From NCBI GenBank assembly GCA_021371965.1, contig JAJFVE010000113.1:43683-107682 (forward strand): 64,000 nucleotides of DNA. The letters run 5' to 3'. This document shows positions 1 to 8,924 of the stretch, piece by piece. This DNA comes from Planctomycetaceae bacterium (GTDB taxonomy: Bacteria > Planctomycetota > Phycisphaerae > SM23-33). Both the position numbers and the translations under genes were made by a program. The notes beneath the pieces are model-generated. The model had not been told where the DNA came from, searched no databases, and was given only the letters and a program-made list of their open reading frames with translations. The number at the start of each line of letters is the position of its first letter. The first letter of the stretch is position 1.

Positions 1-2
1 AC

Positions 3-488
3 TTCCCCAAACCCGGGATCATCTTCAAGGACATCACGCCGCTGCTGGCCAGCGCCGAGGCCATGGACCAGTGCATCGGCGACCTGGTGGCGCCCTTCCG
101 CGACAAAGGCATCCGTGCCGTGGTGGGCATCGAGAGCCGCGGTTTCATTTTCGGCGCCGCCGCCGCCTGCCGGCTCGGTGCGGGATTCGTGCCTATCCGC
201 AAGCCCGGCAAACTCCCGTCCAAGACCCTGAGCATCAGCTACGAGCTCGAATACGGCACCGACAGCATCGAGATCCATGCCGACGCCCTCGCCCCCGGCG
301 AGCGAGTGCTCATGATGGACGACCTGCTGGCCACCGGCGGCACGATGGAGGCCGCCTGCAACCTCGTCGAGAAGCTCGGGGCCCAGATCGTCGGCGTGGC
401 CTTCGTCGTGGAACTGTGTTTCCTGCCCGGCCGCCAGAAGCTCTCCGGGCGGAACGTCCACTCGCTGATCAAGGTCGCCGGCGAATAA
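3..488 (+). CDS. apt: Adenine phosphoribosyltransferase, 5' truncated by window edge
   Basis: Salvages adenine by transferring it to PRPP to make AMP in the cytoplasm. The reading frame is already open at the window edge, where the typical Apt segment FPKPGIIFKDITPLL is read from position 3; the true start lies outside. The PRPP-binding signature appears as VLMMDDLLATGGT at about 308-346, and an upstream GIESRGFIFG segment matches the family. About 162 residues are visible against roughly 170-180 for a full protein, so only a short N-terminus is missing. The next gene, on the same strand, starts 16 bases later, so co-transcription is possible. Confidence 0.95.
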   Translation, partial: FPKPGIIFKDITPLLASAEAMDQCIGDLVAPFRDKGIRAVVGIESRGFIFGAAAACRLGAGFVPIRKPGKLPSKTLSISYELEYGTDSIEIHADALAPGERVLMMDDLLATGGTMEAACNLVEKLGAQIVGVAFVVELCFLPGRQKLSGRNVHSLIKVAGE

Positions 489-504
489 GCCGCGGCGCTG
501 ACCC

Positions 505-1089
505 GTGCAGATCTGGGCAATCTTGATGGTGGCCGCCGGCTTGGGCATGGACGCGATGAGCGTCTCGATGGCTATTGGCGTGCGCTGGCACGGGCGGCGG
601 CAGATATTCCGCCTGGCTTGGCACATGGGCCTCTTCCAGTTCCTTATGCCTCTGGCCGGGAGCTTTGCCGGTCGCGAGTTGGCGGGGCTGCTCAAAGATG
701 TCGGCGCCTATATCGCTGCCGTGCTGGTGATTGCCCTGGGCGTCAAGATGCTCTACGAGGCGCTCAAGTCGCATCCCGGCGCCGCGGCGGAGAAGACCGA
801 GCACGCCATCGAGCATGGGCGCATCGCCAAAGACCCCACGCGTGGATGGTCGCTGATCGCACTGTCGCTGGCCACCAGCGTCGATGCGCTGGTGGTGGGG
901 ATCTCCATGGGCCTCAAGCAGGTCAGCGACGTCGTCTGGCCCTCGGTGGTCATCGGCCTGGTGGCCGGGGCGATGAGCATGTCCGGCACGCTGATCGGGC
1001 GCCGGCTGGGTAAAGCGATCGGCCGCTATGCCGAGATCGCCGGCGCCTCGGCGCTGATCATCCTCGGCGCGATCTTTCCGTGGATATAA
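505..1089 (+). CDS. mntP: Putative manganese efflux pump MntP
   Basis: Small integral membrane protein (194 aa, normal for the family) expected to export Mn2+ across the inner membrane. About six hydrophobic segments are visible. The two pseudo-symmetric halves each carry the family's Asp-containing motif: GLGMDAMSVS near residue 12 and ATSVDALVVG near residue 117. The start is a GTG 16 bases after apt; no better in-frame ATG lies upstream. No Mn-responsive riboswitch can be seen because the leader is so short. Family assignment is by motif recognition only. Confidence 0.85.
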   Translation: MQIWAILMVAAGLGMDAMSVSMAIGVRWHGRRQIFRLAWHMGLFQFLMPLAGSFAGRELAGLLKDVGAYIAAVLVIALGVKMLYEALKSHPGAAAEKTEHAIEHGRIAKDPTRGWSLIALSLATSVDALVVGISMGLKQVSDVVWPSVVIGLVAGAMSMSGTLIGRRLGKAIGRYAEIAGASALIILGAIFPWI

Positions 1090-1252
1090 GAATTGGCTTT
1101 TCATTCGGTTCATGCCCCATTACCGGGAGCGTTACAGGCCCCGTGCAGACCTGGGGCCCCGCCCCAGACCCCGGAGTGAACCTTTCATTTAGTGCCTCCG
1201 CCGCGATTTTTCGTCCATATAGCTGAGGGGCTGCCCCACATCACTGCCACCA

Positions 1253-1281
1253 TTGACAGTAGCCTCAAGTTGGTCTAACTT
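1253..1281 (+). promoter_or_regulatory. Candidate sigma-70 promoter of the MoxR/DUF58 operon
   Basis: TTGACA at 1253-1258 and TAACTT at 1276-1281 are separated by 17 bases, about 45 bases before the first gene of the long operon. The -35 is perfect; the -10 is partial. The rest of 1090-1327 shows no gene. Confidence 0.45.
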
Positions 1282-1327
1282 CCTGAATAAGTTTCCTCTC
1301 TCAATGCCTTTTTGAAAGGGATTCCGG

Positions 1328-1957
1328 GTGGACTGGTACTATGCCAACGGCGGCAGGCAGAGCGGGCCGGTGTCGCAGGAAACATTTCAGTCGCTGGTCG
1401 ACAGCGGCACCATCACCATCAACACGCTGGTCTGGCATCAGGGCATGCCCAACTGGCAGACCTGGAGCGCGGTGCAAGCCGGCGAGACGGCCGCCGCGTC
1501 GCCGGGCGCCCCGCCCCGACAGGAGTTGTGCAGCCAGTGCGGGCTGTACTGCTCCACCGACGACATGATCCAGTACCAAGGGCGCTGGATCTGTGCCACG
1601 TGCAAGCCGGCCTTTGTTCAGCAGGTGCAGGAAGGCACGCCCGTGGCGCCGCCGCTGCAGGGCCCCTGGGCGGTGGGCGAGCGCACCAGCGGTTACAGCG
1701 TCGCCGCACTGGTGCTGGGGATTCTGTCGATCCCCGGTTGCCTCTGCTATGGGTTGCCCGGGCTCATCTGCGGGATCCTGGCGGTGATCTTCTCGAACAT
1801 GGCCCAGCGCCAGATCGAAGCCGGCGGCGTGGCTCCCTCATCGGCGGGTCTTGCCAAGGCCGGCAGGATCTGCGGGTGGATCGGTCTGGGACTGGGCGCG
1901 GTGTACCTGGTCGGGATCGTCGTCGTGATCATTATCGCCGCGATCAACCATCCATGA
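1328..1957 (+). CDS. GYF_2/DUF4190-type membrane protein
   Basis: First gene of the operon, 209 aa. The N-terminus (DWYYANGGRQSGPVS..., residues 2-50) matches the GYF_2 (DUF4339) fold, a presumed peptide-binding module. A short Cys-rich stretch (CSQCGLYC ... CATC, about residues 68-93) looks like a zinc ribbon. The C-terminal half has two hydrophobic helices with the DUF4190 look (SVAALVLGILSIPG... and IGLGLGAVYLVGIVVV). The start is a GTG at 1328, chosen because the GYF domain begins there. The stop overlaps the next start (ATGA), implying translational coupling. The role is unknown; it is probably a membrane adaptor for the MoxR system downstream. Confidence 0.75.
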   Translation: MDWYYANGGRQSGPVSQETFQSLVDSGTITINTLVWHQGMPNWQTWSAVQAGETAAASPGAPPRQELCSQCGLYCSTDDMIQYQGRWICATCKPAFVQQVQEGTPVAPPLQGPWAVGERTSGYSVAALVLGILSIPGCLCYGLPGLICGILAVIFSNMAQRQIEAGGVAPSSAGLAKAGRICGWIGLGLGAVYLVGIVVVIIIAAINHP

Positions 1958-2559
1958 GTGCCGGTTCATACGTCAGTGCTCAAGCGACCGCCTCGGCGGC
2001 AGCTCGCTGCGGCAAGTGCTATGCGTTGCTGCCGGGCGACCTCTGCAATCGTGATGAACCGATCCCCTGCCCCTCCTGCGGAACCCTCCAGATGGCGTGG
2101 GTGTTTCCCGCCGCGGCTCGTCCGCACGAGGCCGGACGTAGCGGACGCACGCTCCTCAGCGACGATCAGGCCGGTTGCTTTTACCACCCCAACAAACAGG
2201 CATCCGTCCCGTGCGACCGTTGCGGGCGGTTCCTCTGCGACCTCTGCGACGTGCGCGTCGGGCAGCGCCACTACTGTCCGCAGTGCCTGGACCAGCCCAA
2301 AGAGGGCATGGTGAACCTGCAGAACTCCCGGGTGCTGTACGACAAGATCTGCCTGAGCCTGGCCGTCGTCCCGCTGGTGCTGGGGCTGTTCCCCTCGCTG
2401 TTGGGGGCGCCGGCGGCCGTAGTGATGTGCTTCATTTTCTGGCGCCGCCCGCCCAGCCTGCTCGGCGGCAGCGGCCTGCGGCGACTGCTCGCGCTGATCC
2501 TGGGCGTGGTGCAGATATTCTGCTGGACCTGGTTCTTCTACAGCAAAGCGGGGGCCTGA
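1954..2559 (+). CDS. Zinc-finger membrane protein (B-box-like), unknown function
   Basis: 201 aa, starting at the ATG that overlaps the previous stop by four bases. It carries two Cys clusters: an N-terminal ribbon (CGKCYALL ... CPSCG) and a B-box-like finger (CFYHPNKQASVPCDRCG ... CPQC), then two hydrophobic segments near the C-terminus. The frame stays open upstream to 1312, but that part lies inside the previous gene and is not coding. It is probably a small membrane protein with a cytoplasmic metal-binding domain. I cannot name a family with confidence. Confidence 0.75.
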   Translation: MSAGSYVSAQATASAAARCGKCYALLPGDLCNRDEPIPCPSCGTLQMAWVFPAAARPHEAGRSGRTLLSDDQAGCFYHPNKQASVPCDRCGRFLCDLCDVRVGQRHYCPQCLDQPKEGMVNLQNSRVLYDKICLSLAVVPLVLGLFPSLLGAPAAVVMCFIFWRRPPSLLGGSGLRRLLALILGVVQIFCWTWFFYSKAGA

Positions 2560-2560
2560 C

Positions 2561-3043
2561 ATGGACAACGCCTACACTCGCGCGCCCGGTTCTGCCCGAA
2601 TCGGCCGCAGCCGCCTGCTGCGGGGCAGCGATCACCTGCTGTCGGTGACGTGCCCGTGGTACTGGCCCTTCGTGGAAAACTATCGCCGCTTCTTCTTCCG
2701 CGACATCCGCGCCGTCACGGTGCACCAGACCTCGACCGGCACGCGGTGCAGCGTCGTTTTCGCCATCCTGGCACTGGCGCTGCTGCCTTGGCCGTTCGTG
2801 GCCGACGACCGCTGGGCGCGGCTGATCCTGGTGGTTCCGCCGGCCCTGTTCATGCTGGCGCTGGCGTTTAACATCGCCGCCGGGCCGACGTGTTGCTGCA
2901 CGATTCACACCGCCGTACAATTCTGGCAGGTGGGCGCGCTGACGCGGGTGCGCCAAGCGCGCAAGTTCCTCCGGGCGATGGGGCCGCTGATCCTGCGCGA
3001 GCAGCAGAACCCTCCGGCGGCGCCGGGACCGACAACGCCATGA
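2561..3043 (+). CDS. Hypothetical membrane protein of the MoxR/DUF58 operon
   Basis: 160 aa, starting one base after the previous stop. Residues 65-85 and 88-110 form two hydrophobic segments, followed by a Cys triplet (TCCCT) and a basic C-terminus. No family is recognised. Its position between two zinc-finger membrane proteins and its coupled start suggest a role in the same membrane complex. Confidence 0.65.
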   Translation: MDNAYTRAPGSARIGRSRLLRGSDHLLSVTCPWYWPFVENYRRFFFRDIRAVTVHQTSTGTRCSVVFAILALALLPWPFVADDRWARLILVVPPALFMLALAFNIAAGPTCCCTIHTAVQFWQVGALTRVRQARKFLRAMGPLILREQQNPPAAPGPTTP

Positions 3044-3336
3044 ACGCATTGACGCATCAGCGCTGCTTCCACCACGCCTCGCGCGAGGCGGCCGCACGCT
3101 GCCCGCAGTGCCGGCGGTTCTTCTGCCGCGAGTGCGTCACCGAACACGACGGGCGCGTGATCTGTGCCGCGTGTCTGGCGGCTCTGGCGGCGCCTCGGCG
3201 GCGGGGCAGCGGGCTGCTGCGCGGCGCCGGGGCCGCCCTGTTGGCCCTGACGAGCCTGCTGATCGCGTGGATGTTCTTTCATTACCTGGGCGAGATATTG
3301 CGAAGGCTGCCCGACACGTTCCACGCCGGCGGCTGA
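3040..3336 (+). CDS. Small B-box-like zinc-finger membrane protein
   Basis: 98 aa. The ATG at 3040 overlaps the upstream TGA (ATGA). The N-terminus HQRCFHHASREAAARCPQC...CREC...CAAC resembles the B-box-type finger of the 201-aa protein two genes upstream, followed by one transmembrane helix (GAALLALTSLLIAWMFF). The two look like paralogues of different length. Function is unknown; presumably a membrane-anchored adaptor. Confidence 0.65.
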   Translation: MNALTHQRCFHHASREAAARCPQCRRFFCRECVTEHDGRVICAACLAALAAPRRRGSGLLRGAGAALLALTSLLIAWMFFHYLGEILRRLPDTFHAGG

Positions 3337-3346
3337 GCGAGCTTCC

Positions 3347-5284
3347 ATGAGCAGCGCATCGAACAACCTGTCCTCCGGGGCGACGGTCTCGTCGCCGGGG
3401 CGGGCTCCCGCGCGCCCGCGCGGCAGGGCTTCGGGCGCCCCCGCGGCACTGCAGATGGTCGAAGAGGCCATCCATCTGCTGCGCATCGCGGCCCCGGGGA
3501 CTCTGTGGCGATATTACGCCGGGGCGCTGCCCTTCGTGGCGGCGCTGCTGTACTTCTGGTCGTACATGCTCTATGCCAACAGCGCCGCTGCGCGAGGCAC
3601 GCCCCTGGCCCTGGGCCTGGCGCTGCTCTACCTGTGGATGAAAATCTGGCAAGGCGCGTTCTGCCGGCGCCTGATGACTGCCGTGCAGAACGGCGGCCGG
3701 CCCGCCGGCGCGACTTCCTGGCGCGACGCAGCCCGCACCGGAGTGTTCCACGCGATCGTGCAGCCGCTGCAGTTGCTGCTGCCGGCGGTCCCGCTGATGA
3801 TGATCGCCGCCGAGAACAACGTCACGGTCGGCTACGTCATGCTGGTCGTCCTGCCCTGGACGGTCGTCGCCTGGGGACTGCTGGTCTGGCTGTACGCGTT
3901 CTGCCAGAACCTGCTGGCGCTGGCCGCTGCGGGCCAGGCGGCCGGACCGCTGCTGCGGCAGGCGTGGCGGGCAGTGTTCTTCAGCGTTTCCACGCATGCA
4001 GCCGCCCTGTTGATCGTGGCGGTGCTGACGTGCGTGGTCTTCATCAACGTCTGCATCGCGCTGGGCCTGCTACCGTATCTGCTGCGGATGCTCACGGGAT
4101 GGGAGACATCGTTGACGCTGAGCGTCGACTCGCTGCTGAACACGACATTCTTTGCCATCGCCGCGGCCCTGACGTTCCTGTGCATCGATCCGGTCGTCAA
4201 GGCCCTGTACGTGCTGCGATGCTTCTACGGCCAGGCGCAGTTCACGGGGCAAGACCTGCTGGCCCAGATTCGCCGCCACGTCCTGCGCCGCGGGGCCCCC
4301 CTACTGGTCGCTGCCGCCGCTGCCCTGGCGGTCAGCCTGGCGGCCGCACCCGCCTGTGGCATGGGCGAGACGGGTGCCACGCACAACCCCGTTGTGCGTG
4401 TCCCTGATCGTGAAGGTCTGAGGCCGGGGGGCATGGGCGAGACCTGTCCCTTGGGGACGCCCACGCCATCTGAGAGCGGCAAAGCGGCCTCGCGGGCCGA
4501 TCAGCTCGATCAGAGCATCGATAAGACGCTCCAGCGCAGCGAATATGACTGGCGCAGCGCCAATGAAGACAAGGCCGACAAAAGCAAAGCCGCCTCGTTC
4601 TTTGGATGGTTGACGGAAAAGACCAACGGGTTCTTCCAGGCCGTGCGCGATCTCTGGAAGGAATTTCGCCAGTGGTTGCGCGAGCTTATGGAAGAGGAGC
4701 CCGCCCGCCGGCCAAAGGATTCGCCCTCCGGCGACAGCGGCAGCAGCAGCTTCGGCAGCGGCGCCGGTATCGGCGGCGGATCGATCATCATCAAACTGCT
4801 GCTGTACGTGGCCCTGGCGGTGGTGGCGGCAGCGGTGATCGTGCTGGCAGTCAAGCTGATCCTGGCGCGGCGAAAGAAGAGCGATGACGACGCCGACGCG
4901 CCGGCCGCGGGCAGCGAGCCTGCCCCCGACGTCGCCGACGAGACCGTCACCGCCGATGCCCTCACCGAAGACGGATGGATGACGATGGCCGGCGAGCTGC
5001 TGGCCCGCGGCGAGCTGCGACTGGCGCTACGGGCGATGTACCTGGCCAGCCTCAAGCAGCTCGCCCAGCGAGGGCTGATCCGGATCCAGAAGTTCAAAAG
5101 CAACCGGGACTATCGCCGTGAGCTGCAGCGACGCGAGCACGTCGCCGGCGAGCTGCTAGGCGCCTTCGCCGAGAACGTCAACCTCTTCGAGTACACATGG
5201 TACGGCCTCCATGACGTCAGCGACACGATCCTGAACTCTTTCACCGCCAACCAGGAAAGGATGCGATCGCATGTCGAAGTTTGA
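3347..5284 (+). CDS. Multi-pass membrane protein with C-terminal DUF4129 domain, containing an in-frame repeat insertion
   Basis: 645 aa. The first 300 residues hold about six transmembrane helices. A linker follows, then a further helix near 485-505, and the C-terminal 120 residues match DUF4129 (LALRAMYLASLKQLAQRGL ... NLFEYTWYGLHDV), a domain usually found beside MoxR and DUF58. Residues about 338-376 (starting GMGETGATHNPVVRVP) are encoded by two dispersed repeat elements, one of which recurs as intergenic palindromes at 36996 and 52983, so this linker looks like an in-frame insertion. The 3' end overlaps the next start by 14 bases. Confidence 0.8.
   Translation: MSSASNNLSSGATVSSPGRAPARPRGRASGAPAALQMVEEAIHLLRIAAPGTLWRYYAGALPFVAALLYFWSYMLYANSAAARGTPLALGLALLYLWMKIWQGAFCRRLMTAVQNGGRPAGATSWRDAARTGVFHAIVQPLQLLLPAVPLMMIAAENNVTVGYVMLVVLPWTVVAWGLLVWLYAFCQNLLALAAAGQAAGPLLRQAWRAVFFSVSTHAAALLIVAVLTCVVFINVCIALGLLPYLLRMLTGWETSLTLSVDSLLNTTFFAIAAALTFLCIDPVVKALYVLRCFYGQAQFTGQDLLAQIRRHVLRRGAPLLVAAAAALAVSLAAAPACGMGETGATHNPVVRVPDREGLRPGGMGETCPLGTPTPSESGKAASRADQLDQSIDKTLQRSEYDWRSANEDKADKSKAASFFGWLTEKTNGFFQAVRDLWKEFRQWLRELMEEEPARRPKDSPSGDSGSSSFGSGAGIGGGSIIIKLLLYVALAVVAAAVIVLAVKLILARRKKSDDDADAPAAGSEPAPDVADETVTADALTEDGWMTMAGELLARGELRLALRAMYLASLKQLAQRGLIRIQKFKSNRDYRRELQRREHVAGELLGAFAENVNLFEYTWYGLHDVSDTILNSFTANQERMRSHVEV
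4358..4468 (+). repeat. Dispersed palindromic repeats inserted in-frame in the DUF4129 gene
   Basis: Positions 4372-4404 form a palindrome with arms ACGCACAAC / GTTGTGCGT inside a GGGTGCC...GTCCC frame, the same element as at 36996-37026 and 52983-53017. It is flanked by two copies of GGCATGGGCGAGAC (4358 and 4430); the second pairs with GCCCACGCC at 4460-4468. The sequence stays open in the gene's frame. Confidence 0.8.
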
Positions 5285-6587
5285 TCGCGTCCTGCGCGTG
5301 GCGGTGCTGCTGGCAGCGGTGGCCTTCGCCGCGGCCATGGTGGACTTGCTCGTCGGCCGCCTCGGCCGCGGCGACGTCTACCCGCCGTATTCCTCGTACC
5401 GCGCCGATCCGATGGGCATCAAGGCGCTCTATGACAGCTTCGCCGCGTTGCCGGGCCTGTCGGTCAGTCGCAATATCGATGCGCTGGAGCGTCTGGGCGA
5501 TGGCGAGCGCAAGACGATGATCCTGGCCGGCGAAAGCGGCAACCGGTTCGACGGCGCGCAGGGAGCCGACGCCGTCGAGGGGCTCGAGCGGTTCGTCAAC
5601 GGCGGCGGACGGCTGGTGATCGCCCTGGTGCACCAAGCCGATTCCTGGGATGCGGCGGACTGGGACCGCTCCGCGTCGCGCCCCGCGCGGAGCAAGAGCC
5701 GTCCGGCCTCGGGCAGCACGAGCCAGCCCGCGACGAGCAAGCCGGCCTCGGCTTCGTCCCGGAGCGATTCCGATGATTTCGACGCCCCCCGCAATATCGA
5801 GTTGGGGCCGCGATGGCGTTTTGCCGTAGGGGTCCACAAGGCCCCCGAGACCGAGCTGCGCGAAAGAAAAGACACGCGCCACAGCCTCGTCCGCAAACAG
5901 GCCCGACTCAGCGCGCCGCTGGCGGCCGAAAAGGAAGTGAGCTGGCTGGGCGGGCTGTACCTCGAGCCCAAGGACCCGTCCTGGAAGGTGATCTATCGCA
6001 CTGACGCGGGGGCGGCCATCATGGAACGCCCCATGGGCCGCGGCACGCTGGTGCTGTGCAGCGACAGTTTCTTCCTGAGCAATGAAGGCTTGCGACACCG
6101 CCGCAGTCCGCGGCTGCTGGCCTGGCTGCTGGGCCCGTCGGCCTCGGCTGTGGTGTTCGACGAGACGCACCTGGGCGTCGAGTCGGAACTGACGGTGATG
6201 GCCCTGCTGCGCCGCCACCATCTCGAGACGGCCCTGGCGGCGCTGGCGGTAGTGGCGGGGCTGTATCTGTGGAAGAGCCTGTCGCACCTGGGGCAGGTGG
6301 CCCGCCCCGAGGGCGTTATCGACACCGGCGCCGTCGCCGGGCGCGACTCGATCAGCGCCCTGGTGAGCCTGCTGCGCCGCGCCATCCGCCGGCGAGACTT
6401 GCTGACGACGTGCATCCGTGAATGGTCGCACCCGGCCAAGGCTGCCTCAACGGCCAAGGCCGGCGACACGGGCGACGCCCGCGCCGCGCAGTTGCGAACC
6501 GCCGCCGCGGCGGCCGCCGGCGGCGATGATCGCACGCTCGTCAGTGCCTACAGAACAATGTGCCGGATTCTGGCAGAGAGGAAGTGA
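5271..6587 (+). CDS. DUF4350-containing membrane protein
   Basis: 438 aa with a hydrophobic N-terminal segment (residues 9-25) and another near 320-338. The N-terminal half (YPPYSSYRADPMGIKALYDSF ... GDGERKTMILAGES ... FVNGGGRLVIAL) fits the DUF4350 domain, a GATase-like fold common in MoxR/DUF58/DUF4129 operons. A Ser/Ala/Arg-rich low-complexity linker (about residues 144-165) interrupts it. The start overlaps the upstream gene by 14 bases. The ORF ends five bases before moxR. It probably forms part of a membrane complex served by MoxR; the biochemical activity is not known. Confidence 0.75.
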   Translation: MSKFDRVLRVAVLLAAVAFAAAMVDLLVGRLGRGDVYPPYSSYRADPMGIKALYDSFAALPGLSVSRNIDALERLGDGERKTMILAGESGNRFDGAQGADAVEGLERFVNGGGRLVIALVHQADSWDAADWDRSASRPARSKSRPASGSTSQPATSKPASASSRSDSDDFDAPRNIELGPRWRFAVGVHKAPETELRERKDTRHSLVRKQARLSAPLAAEKEVSWLGGLYLEPKDPSWKVIYRTDAGAAIMERPMGRGTLVLCSDSFFLSNEGLRHRRSPRLLAWLLGPSASAVVFDETHLGVESELTVMALLRRHHLETALAALAVVAGLYLWKSLSHLGQVARPEGVIDTGAVAGRDSISALVSLLRRAIRRRDLLTTCIREWSHPAKAASTAKAGDTGDARAAQLRTAAAAAAGGDDRTLVSAYRTMCRILAERK

Positions 6588-6591
6588 CGCA

Positions 6592-7557
6592 ATGGACGTG
6601 TCCGTGAAAGAGTTGCTGGACGTACTGGCCGCCGCCCGCGCCGAGGTGGGCAAAGTCATCATCGGCCAGCAGAAGGTGATCGACCAGGCGCTGATCGTGA
6701 TCTTCAGCGGCAATCACGCGCTGGTCGAAGGCGTGCCGGGCGTGGCCAAGACGCTGCTGGTGCGGTGCCTGGCCCGCGTGCTGGGCTGCGAGTTCGGGCG
6801 CATCCAGTTCACGCCCGACCTGATGCCCACCGACATCACCGGCACCAACGTGTTTGATTTCCAGAACCACCAGTTCACCCTCGTGCGCGGGCCGGTGTTC
6901 ACCAGCTTCCTGCTGGCCGACGAGATCAACCGCGCCCCGGCCAAGACGCAGGCGGCCCTGCTCCAGGCCATGCAGGAGCGCCGAGTCACCATCGACCGCC
7001 AGACGCACGAACTGGGCGACAACTTCACCGTCTTCGCCACGCAGAACCCCATCGAGTACGAAGGCACGTACCCGCTGCCCGAGGCCCAGAAAGACCGCTT
7101 CATGCTCAAGATCATGATGGACTGCCCCGCCCGCGAGGAGGAACTGGCCCTGGCGCGGCGGATGCTCGGTCCGCAGTCGCCCGAGGCCGTTCTCGACGCC
7201 GGCGGCGTCGCGGCCGTCATCCAGGGCAGCCACCTGGCGGCGTTTCGCCGCTGCCTGCAGACCATCATCGTCAAGGACGAGCTGCTGGCGTACGTGGTGG
7301 ACGTCGTCCGCGGGACGCGCGAGCACGAGAGCGTGCTCGTCGGCGCCGGGCCCCGCGGCACGCAGGCGCTGCTGGCGGCCGCCCGCGCCAGCGCTGCCAT
7401 CGCCGGGCGCGACTTCGTCACCCCCGACGACGTGCGCGACATGGCCGGTCCGGCCCTGCAGCATCGCCTGATCCTGCGTCCCGAGTACGAGATCGAAGGC
7501 CTGACCGTCGATGAAGTGATCTCCCGCATTCTTCAAGGACTCACGGTACCGCGCTGA
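6592..7557 (+). CDS. moxR: MoxR-family AAA+ ATPase
   Basis: 321 aa. Walker A is GVPGVAKT (residues 47-54), Walker B is LLADEIN (about 107-113), and the sensor region reads ATQNPIEYEGTYPLPEAQ, all typical of MoxR chaperone-like ATPases that act with von Willebrand/DUF58 proteins. The ATG at 6592 is chosen because the family begins there; the open frame upstream belongs to the preceding gene's other frame. TGATG overlap with the next gene indicates coupling. It probably remodels or matures proteins encoded in the same operon. Confidence 0.93.
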   Translation: MDVSVKELLDVLAAARAEVGKVIIGQQKVIDQALIVIFSGNHALVEGVPGVAKTLLVRCLARVLGCEFGRIQFTPDLMPTDITGTNVFDFQNHQFTLVRGPVFTSFLLADEINRAPAKTQAALLQAMQERRVTIDRQTHELGDNFTVFATQNPIEYEGTYPLPEAQKDRFMLKIMMDCPAREEELALARRMLGPQSPEAVLDAGGVAAVIQGSHLAAFRRCLQTIIVKDELLAYVVDVVRGTREHESVLVGAGPRGTQALLAAARASAAIAGRDFVTPDDVRDMAGPALQHRLILRPEYEIEGLTVDEVISRILQGLTVPR

Positions 7558-8924
7558 TGGCCCCGCAGAACCGACTGATCCGACTGGTGGGTTTGACCGC
7601 CGTCCCGCTGACGGTGGCGGCGGCGCTGTCGCCGACTCTGGCGACGCCGGTCATCCTCATCCTGGCGATCGTGATGCTGGTGGCCGCGGGCGACGCCGCG
7701 GCCGCCATCGGCATCTTTGGCGGCCTGAGCATGAGCGCCCCGCACGGGGCTCGCCTGACGCGGGACGTCGAGGGCCAGATTACGCTGGTGGCCATCGACT
7801 CGCGCGGACGGGACCTGCGTCTGCGGGCGGTGCTGGCCTTGCCGCCGGAGATCTCGTGCCCCCAGGCCGACATCGACTTCAGGCTCAAGCCCCAGGGCGG
7901 CCCCAGCAGCGCCTACGCCGTCTGGACCTGCCGCCCCGCGCGGCGAGGGCGGTTCGCGCTGGAGACCTGCTGGGTCGAAACACCCTCGCCCCTGGGCCTG
8001 TGGGCGATGCGCAAGGCTCTGCCTGTCCACGGAGAGATATGCGTCTACCCCAACCTCGGCGCCGAGCGACGCAGCGCGGCGGCGCTGTTTCTCAACCGCG
8101 GCGGCTACGGGGTCCACGCCCAGCGCCAGGTCGGGCAGGGGCGCGACTTCGAAAAGCTCCGCGCGTACATCCCCGGCGACAGCTACGCGGACATTCACTG
8201 GAAGGCCACCGCCAAGCGAGGCCGCCCCGTCACCAAGATCTACCAGATCGAGCGCACGCAGGAAGTGTACGTGCTGATCGACTCGTCGCGCCTCAGCGGG
8301 CGGGCCATCGCCCTGCCCGGCGCCGAGCGCGGCGACGGCGTGGAGGACCTCGGCGGCACGACCAACATGCTCGAACGGTTCGTGACGGCCTCGCTGGTGC
8401 TGGCGATGGCCGCCCATCGCCAGGGGGACCTGCTGGGCCTGGCGACCTTCACGACGCAGGTGGACCGCTTTCTGCGGGCCCGCGGCGGGCGCGGGCACTT
8501 CCGCGCGTGCCGCGACACGCTGCTCAACGTCCAGCCCAGCGCCGTCACGCCGGACTTCGGCGAGCTGTTCTCTTTCGTGCGCACGCGCATCCGCCGTCGC
8601 GCGCTGCTGATCATCCTGACCAACCTCGACGACCCGATCATCGCCGAGCAGTTCGCCCACCACGTGCGGGTCGTCAGCCGCCAGCACCTGGTGCTGGTCA
8701 GCTCGCTGAAGAACCCCGACGTGGCGCCGCTGTTCGAGCGCGAGGCCGCCAGCGTCGAGGACATCTACGCCGGCCTGGGCGGGCACCTGCAGTGGCGCCG
8801 CCTGCGCGAGCTGGAAGCCGCCCTCCGCCGCCGCGGGATCAGCTTCCACCAACTCGATAACGAAACGCTCAGCGCGCAATTGATCTCGCAATACATGGCC
8901 GTCAAGCAGAGGCAGCTCCTGTGA
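7557..8924 (+). CDS. DUF58 domain-containing protein
   Basis: 455 aa. Two N-terminal hydrophobic helices (about residues 10-50), then the DUF58 signature YIPGDSYADIHWKATAK near 204-220, followed by a vWA-like fold (VYVLIDSSRLSG). It is the standard partner of MoxR. It overlaps moxR by one base and the next gene by four (GTGA). It is likely membrane-anchored with a cytoplasmic vWA-like domain; the client is unknown. Confidence 0.9.
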   Translation: MAPQNRLIRLVGLTAVPLTVAAALSPTLATPVILILAIVMLVAAGDAAAAIGIFGGLSMSAPHGARLTRDVEGQITLVAIDSRGRDLRLRAVLALPPEISCPQADIDFRLKPQGGPSSAYAVWTCRPARRGRFALETCWVETPSPLGLWAMRKALPVHGEICVYPNLGAERRSAAALFLNRGGYGVHAQRQVGQGRDFEKLRAYIPGDSYADIHWKATAKRGRPVTKIYQIERTQEVYVLIDSSRLSGRAIALPGAERGDGVEDLGGTTNMLERFVTASLVLAMAAHRQGDLLGLATFTTQVDRFLRARGGRGHFRACRDTLLNVQPSAVTPDFGELFSFVRTRIRRRALLIILTNLDDPIIAEQFAHHVRVVSRQHLVLVSSLKNPDVAPLFEREAASVEDIYAGLGGHLQWRRLRELEAALRRRGISFHQLDNETLSAQLISQYMAVKQRQLL

